A stretch of DNA of 41,101 nucleotides, from positions 1-41,101 of IMG/VR virus record IMGVR_UViG_3300046718_000830; one strand, 5' to 3'. Made by a program: the position numbers and the translations under genes. The notes under the pieces were generated by a model. That model saw only the letters and a program-made list of their open reading frames with translations, made no database searches and was not told the DNA's origin. Below are positions 37,969 to 41,101 of the stretch, piece by piece (within the stretch, counting starts at the first letter, position 1; each line of letters opens with the position of its first letter). This stretch comes from a virus.

Positions 37969-39990
37969 ATGAACTGGACACTCGATCTCGATGGTGATGA
38001 ACGGACCTTCGCGGAATGGGGCTTCAGCCAGCTCCAGCGCAAACGCGTTTCCCAGGGCACGGATGAAGTGACTTTTGTTGCAGACGCCCGCAACGTCGAT
38101 GCGGCGGACCTCTTCACGCCCTTCGAGGACACATTGATCATCCGGCGCGACCGGATTCGCGATAGCGGTGGGGTTTGGAGCGGTGGCACGAAATGGTTTG
38201 AGGGAATCGTCATCCAGATTCCCCGGCGCGGATCGCCGAACGAGGAGAGCAATTCCTACGTCCTCGCCGGTCCCTGGTGGTATCTCGACAACCTGGTCTT
38301 CGAGAAGACCTTCAACATCCTCGATCACTACGCCACGCCCGGCGATCCGACGAGCGACAAGGTTTATCGGCAGGAATATGTGAGCCATTGCTTCCTGAAT
38401 CTGGCGTCCACCGCGCCGGAAACGCCGCTCGGGAAACAGACGACCGGCCAGCAAATAATTGAGGCGCTGAATTGGGCCTTAAAGCCTTTCGTGGACGTGA
38501 GCGCATCGCCACCTTTCCAGATCGGGACAATCACACCGGACGTGGACCCGCCTTTTGACGAGGTTCGCGACATCACCTGCGCCGAGGTGATCCACAAGAT
38601 GCTGCGCTTCTCGCCGGATGCAGTTACCTGGTTTGACTACGCGACCAGCCCGCCGACCTTTCATTGCAAACGCCGCGCCGATCTGGCCGAGGTCAACCTG
38701 GCTTTCGCGGCTGGAAACTTGATCGCCGATCTAAGCATCAATGCGCGCTACGACCTGCAGTCTTCCTACGTGCTCATCCGCTACGAGCAGAATAATACAG
38801 TGGACGGCGTCTCCTGGATGGGCGTCGCGGTTGACCAATACCCGGACCCATTGCCGACCGATCCGCGGGCGAACTTCTCCGCGCTGCGTTTCACGGTGGA
38901 CCTGCAGGGCCAGCAATCGAGCAACACGCGCGCGAGGCTGGCGGTGCAGGCTTTTGATACTTCCAACCCGCAATGGTGGCTGGCGCGGCATCCGCAATAT
39001 CGGCCTTTCGGCGCTTCGAGCGATTACACCGACGCCGACCCGACCAATCCCATCGCGAGCTTTGAAATTGTAGGCGGCACAGTGCAGCGCCAGCCTTCCA
39101 CGCCGGGCGATACGGATCACGCCTATCCGCGCGAGTTGATTGACGGCCAGATCGCTGATTGGATGGGCTTTAACGAACAGCGGCTTACTTTCACTTGCCG
39201 CGCGAACATTGTCTTTCGGAACGGTCACTCAGTTCGCAATCATACCGTTTCCGTTCCCGCGCGATCCACGAACGCGACCAGCGGCTCTTTCCAGACTTCG
39301 CAGGTCACGACGCAAGCTGAACCAATCCCTGTCGGCTTGGCGCGAAAACTTTACGACGCCATCAGCGTGCTTCAATTCGAGGGCTCACTGACGCTTCAGG
39401 AAGAGGAGGTGACCGGACAGCTTTCCATTGGTCAGCTCTTCAACATCCTCGGCAGCGACCAAACCGCCTGGGCCACGATGAAGGGCATGGTGCAGCAAGT
39501 CACTGAGAACGTGGATGCCGGGACGACGACTATTGAGTTCGGTCCACCACATGACCTTGGCGCGAATGATTTGGTGGAGCTGCTCCGGATCAATCGCAAT
39601 CGCTTGATTCATTATTCACCCGGCGTCGCTATCAGCGGGTCGGCGACGGCCGCGACCGAAGTCGGCCTCGGCACGGCGATGCCGATAAATAATTCTCCGA
39701 GCACGCCCGGCTTCATGAATCAAAGTGTCGTGTCCGAAGATGTCATAGGCGCCGGCGCACAGAAGGTAACCGGCGCGGACAGTGGCGCGAGCTTCAGTTA
39801 TTGGACGCCGCAAGGCCCGGCGAACCCCGGTGCGCCGGTCGGCGGATCGGTCCTGATTAACACGAATGACATCGCGCCGGCGGACAAGGCTGCCGGGCGT
39901 TTCCTTCGAATCCGCAAGCTGAACGTTTGCCAGGACGGCGCTCCAGGCACTATTTACGTTCTCTGTTCGCAATTCGTTCCCGACCCATGA
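37969..39990 (+). CDS. Tail hub/baseplate protein
   Basis: 673 residues, ATG directly after the tape-measure stop. LDGDERTFAEWGFSQLQRKR, VSQGTDEVTFVADARNVDAA and FEGIVIQIPRRGSPNEESNS recall the N-terminal ring of phage hub proteins (gp27/distal-tail superfamily). The middle has ITCAEVIHKMLRFSPDAVTW, and the C-terminus is a small beta domain (FLRIRKLNVCQDGAPGTIYV). Likely the tail hub that the fibres attach to. Confidence 0.65.
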   Translation: MNWTLDLDGDERTFAEWGFSQLQRKRVSQGTDEVTFVADARNVDAADLFTPFEDTLIIRRDRIRDSGGVWSGGTKWFEGIVIQIPRRGSPNEESNSYVLAGPWWYLDNLVFEKTFNILDHYATPGDPTSDKVYRQEYVSHCFLNLASTAPETPLGKQTTGQQIIEALNWALKPFVDVSASPPFQIGTITPDVDPPFDEVRDITCAEVIHKMLRFSPDAVTWFDYATSPPTFHCKRRADLAEVNLAFAAGNLIADLSINARYDLQSSYVLIRYEQNNTVDGVSWMGVAVDQYPDPLPTDPRANFSALRFTVDLQGQQSSNTRARLAVQAFDTSNPQWWLARHPQYRPFGASSDYTDADPTNPIASFEIVGGTVQRQPSTPGDTDHAYPRELIDGQIADWMGFNEQRLTFTCRANIVFRNGHSVRNHTVSVPARSTNATSGSFQTSQVTTQAEPIPVGLARKLYDAISVLQFEGSLTLQEEEVTGQLSIGQLFNILGSDQTAWATMKGMVQQVTENVDAGTTTIEFGPPHDLGANDLVELLRINRNRLIHYSPGVAISGSATAATEVGLGTAMPINNSPSTPGFMNQSVVSEDVIGAGAQKVTGADSGASFSYWTPQGPANPGAPVGGSVLINTNDIAPADKAAGRFLRIRKLNVCQDGAPGTIYVLCSQFVPDP

Positions 39991-40847
39991 TTAGCTTTTG
40001 CACACCTTGCATGCGGTGGAAATTCGCGCTCTTCTCGAAGGCGCAATTCGGCTTCAACGGATTCGTCGCGCCCTACCGGACCAAATGGTTGAGTTCTATC
40101 GCCACCGCACAAAGCGATTTCTATTCACCAGGCGGGACGATCCTGTTCACCATTACCGCAGCCGGCGTTGACAACATCAATCGGCTCACTGGCGACATCA
40201 CGCATACCGGCGACGTCATGCCGCTGCCGGCCGGGCTCGGCTTCGCGCATCCTGATTGGGTTATTAGCGACACCTTTGCCCGCCAGATTACTGGAACTCC
40301 AGGTCCGAACGCCGTCGTCACCCGGCGCGACTGGCTCCTTTCGAATCAATATGCCGTCGGCGCTGTTGAAGCCGACGTGGACGCGCAGATCGCGCTCTAT
40401 CGGCCAGACACGCTCGCCTGGTTCAAGCTTGATGCGACGCCGTCCGAAGATTTCGATTACCCGCCATTTCCGAATGGCGATGTCCTCGATCACCGGCTGC
40501 CGCCGGCCGTCGTCTATACTTGCCCGGCCGAGCAGATCAGCGACGTTCCGGACCTCCGCGCGGCGTCATGGTATGTCTTCGAGCCCTCGAACATTACGGG
40601 CTTCTTCACGCCGAATATTGGCGGCGGATTCCTGGGCTATTTCTTGAAGCTCGTTGGCTGGTTTGCCTTGCAGGGAAACTACTGCGAGAAGACGTTCTAC
40701 GTGGACCCGGCCGCCGCCCCCGTTGGCACGCCCGGCTGCGTTTCGGGAAGCGGCGGCTGCAGCGGCTCAATCCGTATCGATCCGCCGCCCTACATGGCCG
40801 GCGAGAACGCCTACAAACTCATCGTGCCGAATTGCCAATGCACCTGA
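39987..40847 (+). CDS. Terminal tail protein, Cys-rich ends
   Basis: 286 residues, ATGA start (the frame is open upstream). CTPC near the N-terminus, CVSGSGGCSGS near residue 253 and CQC at the end suggest disulphides or metal sites. The middle is beta-rich (SPGGTILFTITAAGVDN; VFEPSNITGFFTPNIG). It is the last gene before the right end. No family recognised; a tail-tip or glycan-binding protein by place. Confidence 0.6.
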   Translation: MISFCTPCMRWKFALFSKAQFGFNGFVAPYRTKWLSSIATAQSDFYSPGGTILFTITAAGVDNINRLTGDITHTGDVMPLPAGLGFAHPDWVISDTFARQITGTPGPNAVVTRRDWLLSNQYAVGAVEADVDAQIALYRPDTLAWFKLDATPSEDFDYPPFPNGDVLDHRLPPAVVYTCPAEQISDVPDLRAASWYVFEPSNITGFFTPNIGGGFLGYFLKLVGWFALQGNYCEKTFYVDPAAAPVGTPGCVSGSGGCSGSIRIDPPPYMAGENAYKLIVPNCQCT

Positions 40848-41034
40848 GCTGCAGGACCACCACAGCTGCGCCGCTGAGCCAGAGCATTGGCGAGTTTTAG
40901 CGCCCGTCCTGCACTCAATGCCGGCCGGAACAGGCCCTCTTACGCGCCGCCGTTTACGCAGAAAAACCACCCTTTTCGCACTCAAAAACCACCCTTTTCA
41001 ATCTTTCCGCGCTCTTACATTCCTCCCAAAAAAA
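40848..41034. other. Right-end non-coding region with 22-bp-spaced direct repeat
   Basis: No convincing gene from the last stop to the end. Two exact copies of AAAAACCACCCTTTTC lie at 40962-40977 and 40984-40999, exactly 22 bp apart (two turns). Mu transposase sites are about 22 bp and side by side at the right end (R1/R2), so this pair is a candidate. No good copy was found at the left end. Confidence 0.6.
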
Positions 41035-41048
41035 CATATTCGAATATG
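41035..41048. promoter_or_regulatory. 14-bp perfect palindrome next to the right array
   Basis: CATATTCGAATATG is perfectly self-complementary and touches the first unit of the right-end array. The left array has no such palindrome in front of it (CTCCATAC instead). It may be a dimer-binding site marking the right end. Confidence 0.5.
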
Positions 41049-41097
41049 CGGGATTATCCGGGATTAAGCGGGAATAGCCGGGAATAAGTGGGAATTT
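41044..41097. repeat. Right-end array of 10-bp phased repeats
   Basis: Five units starting GGGA at 41050, 41060, 41070, 41080 and 41090. Direct copy of the left array (50 of 53 bases over 41044-41096). It ends 4 bases before the window edge, which reads TCCA, so the final dinucleotide is CA as in Mu-type ends. A candidate terminal transposase- or accessory-protein site. Confidence 0.75.
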
Positions 41098-41101
41098 TCC
41101 A

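Noticed and set aside
41100-41101. Final CA as proof of a Mu-type terminus
   Set aside because: A dinucleotide is not evidence alone, and the left edge begins CG rather than TG.
1-41101. CRISPR arrays, tRNA or rRNA genes, integrase with att sites
   Set aside because: No regularly spaced repeat-spacer pattern, no clear tRNA-like or rRNA-like sequence and no tyrosine or serine integrase motif were seen; integration is explained by the transposase.

Overview
The window reads as an essentially complete genome of a transposable (Mu-like), probably siphovirus-type phage or prophage. It has a MuA-like DDE transposase, a MuB-like ATPase, a Gam homologue, a Mu-type terminase, DUF935 portal, I-type protease and head block, and no site-specific integrase. 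The host is most likely a verrucomicrobium or a relative. The reasons are high GC, a secreted tail-fibre-like protein opening with the 'YQGxLxDGTNxANGxFDFRFTLF' signature common in Verrucomicrobia and neighbouring phyla, and a dispersed 8-bp-unit inverted-repeat element of a type found in such genomes. This assignment is by inference; no taxonomic marker is present.

Layout. (1) Termini: nearly identical 53-bp blocks made of 10-bp phased GGGAWTA units lie 33 bp from the left edge and 4 bp from the right edge, in the SAME orientation. (2) 349-4040, leftward: an XRE-type repressor and a lysogeny or surface cluster. The cluster holds a two-helix membrane protein, a 46-residue membrane peptide, a secreted and membrane-anchored S74 tail-fibre protein, a multi-helix membrane protein and a polyproline micro-protein. 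(3) 4041-4136: divergent control region with a perfect sigma70-like promoter inside a 13-bp-arm palindrome. (4) 4137-15247, rightward: early and middle genes. These are a Ner/Cro-like regulator, small ORFs, a ParB-like protein, transposase, MuB, a DUF550 nucleotide hydrolase, Gam, zinc-finger micro-proteins, a DnaA-domain-IV-like HTH protein, and a gene pair joined across a G10 tract. (5) 15313-17706: membrane and secreted proteins where Mu carries its lysis genes. No endolysin is recognisable. (6) 17709-28367: DUF2730, winged-helix, DUF3486 small terminase, large terminase, Dam-type methylase, portal, protease/scaffold, decoration protein, major capsid protein, adaptors, minor head protein, a cold-shock protein and a tail-completion protein. 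(7) 28364-40847: tail genes, with three large fibre or lectin genes placed between the tube gene and the tape-measure block.

How it works together (inference): the repressor and Ner-like protein compete at the 4103-4134 operator. Early transcription yields transposase and MuB for replicative transposition using the terminal arrays, with Gam protecting DNA ends. Small regulators hand over to the lysis and structural operon. Most gene junctions are 4-base overlaps (ATGA, GTGA or TTGA), so translation is strongly coupled. Several genes that begin a new block instead have G-poor, A/C-rich leaders without a Shine-Dalgarno sequence.
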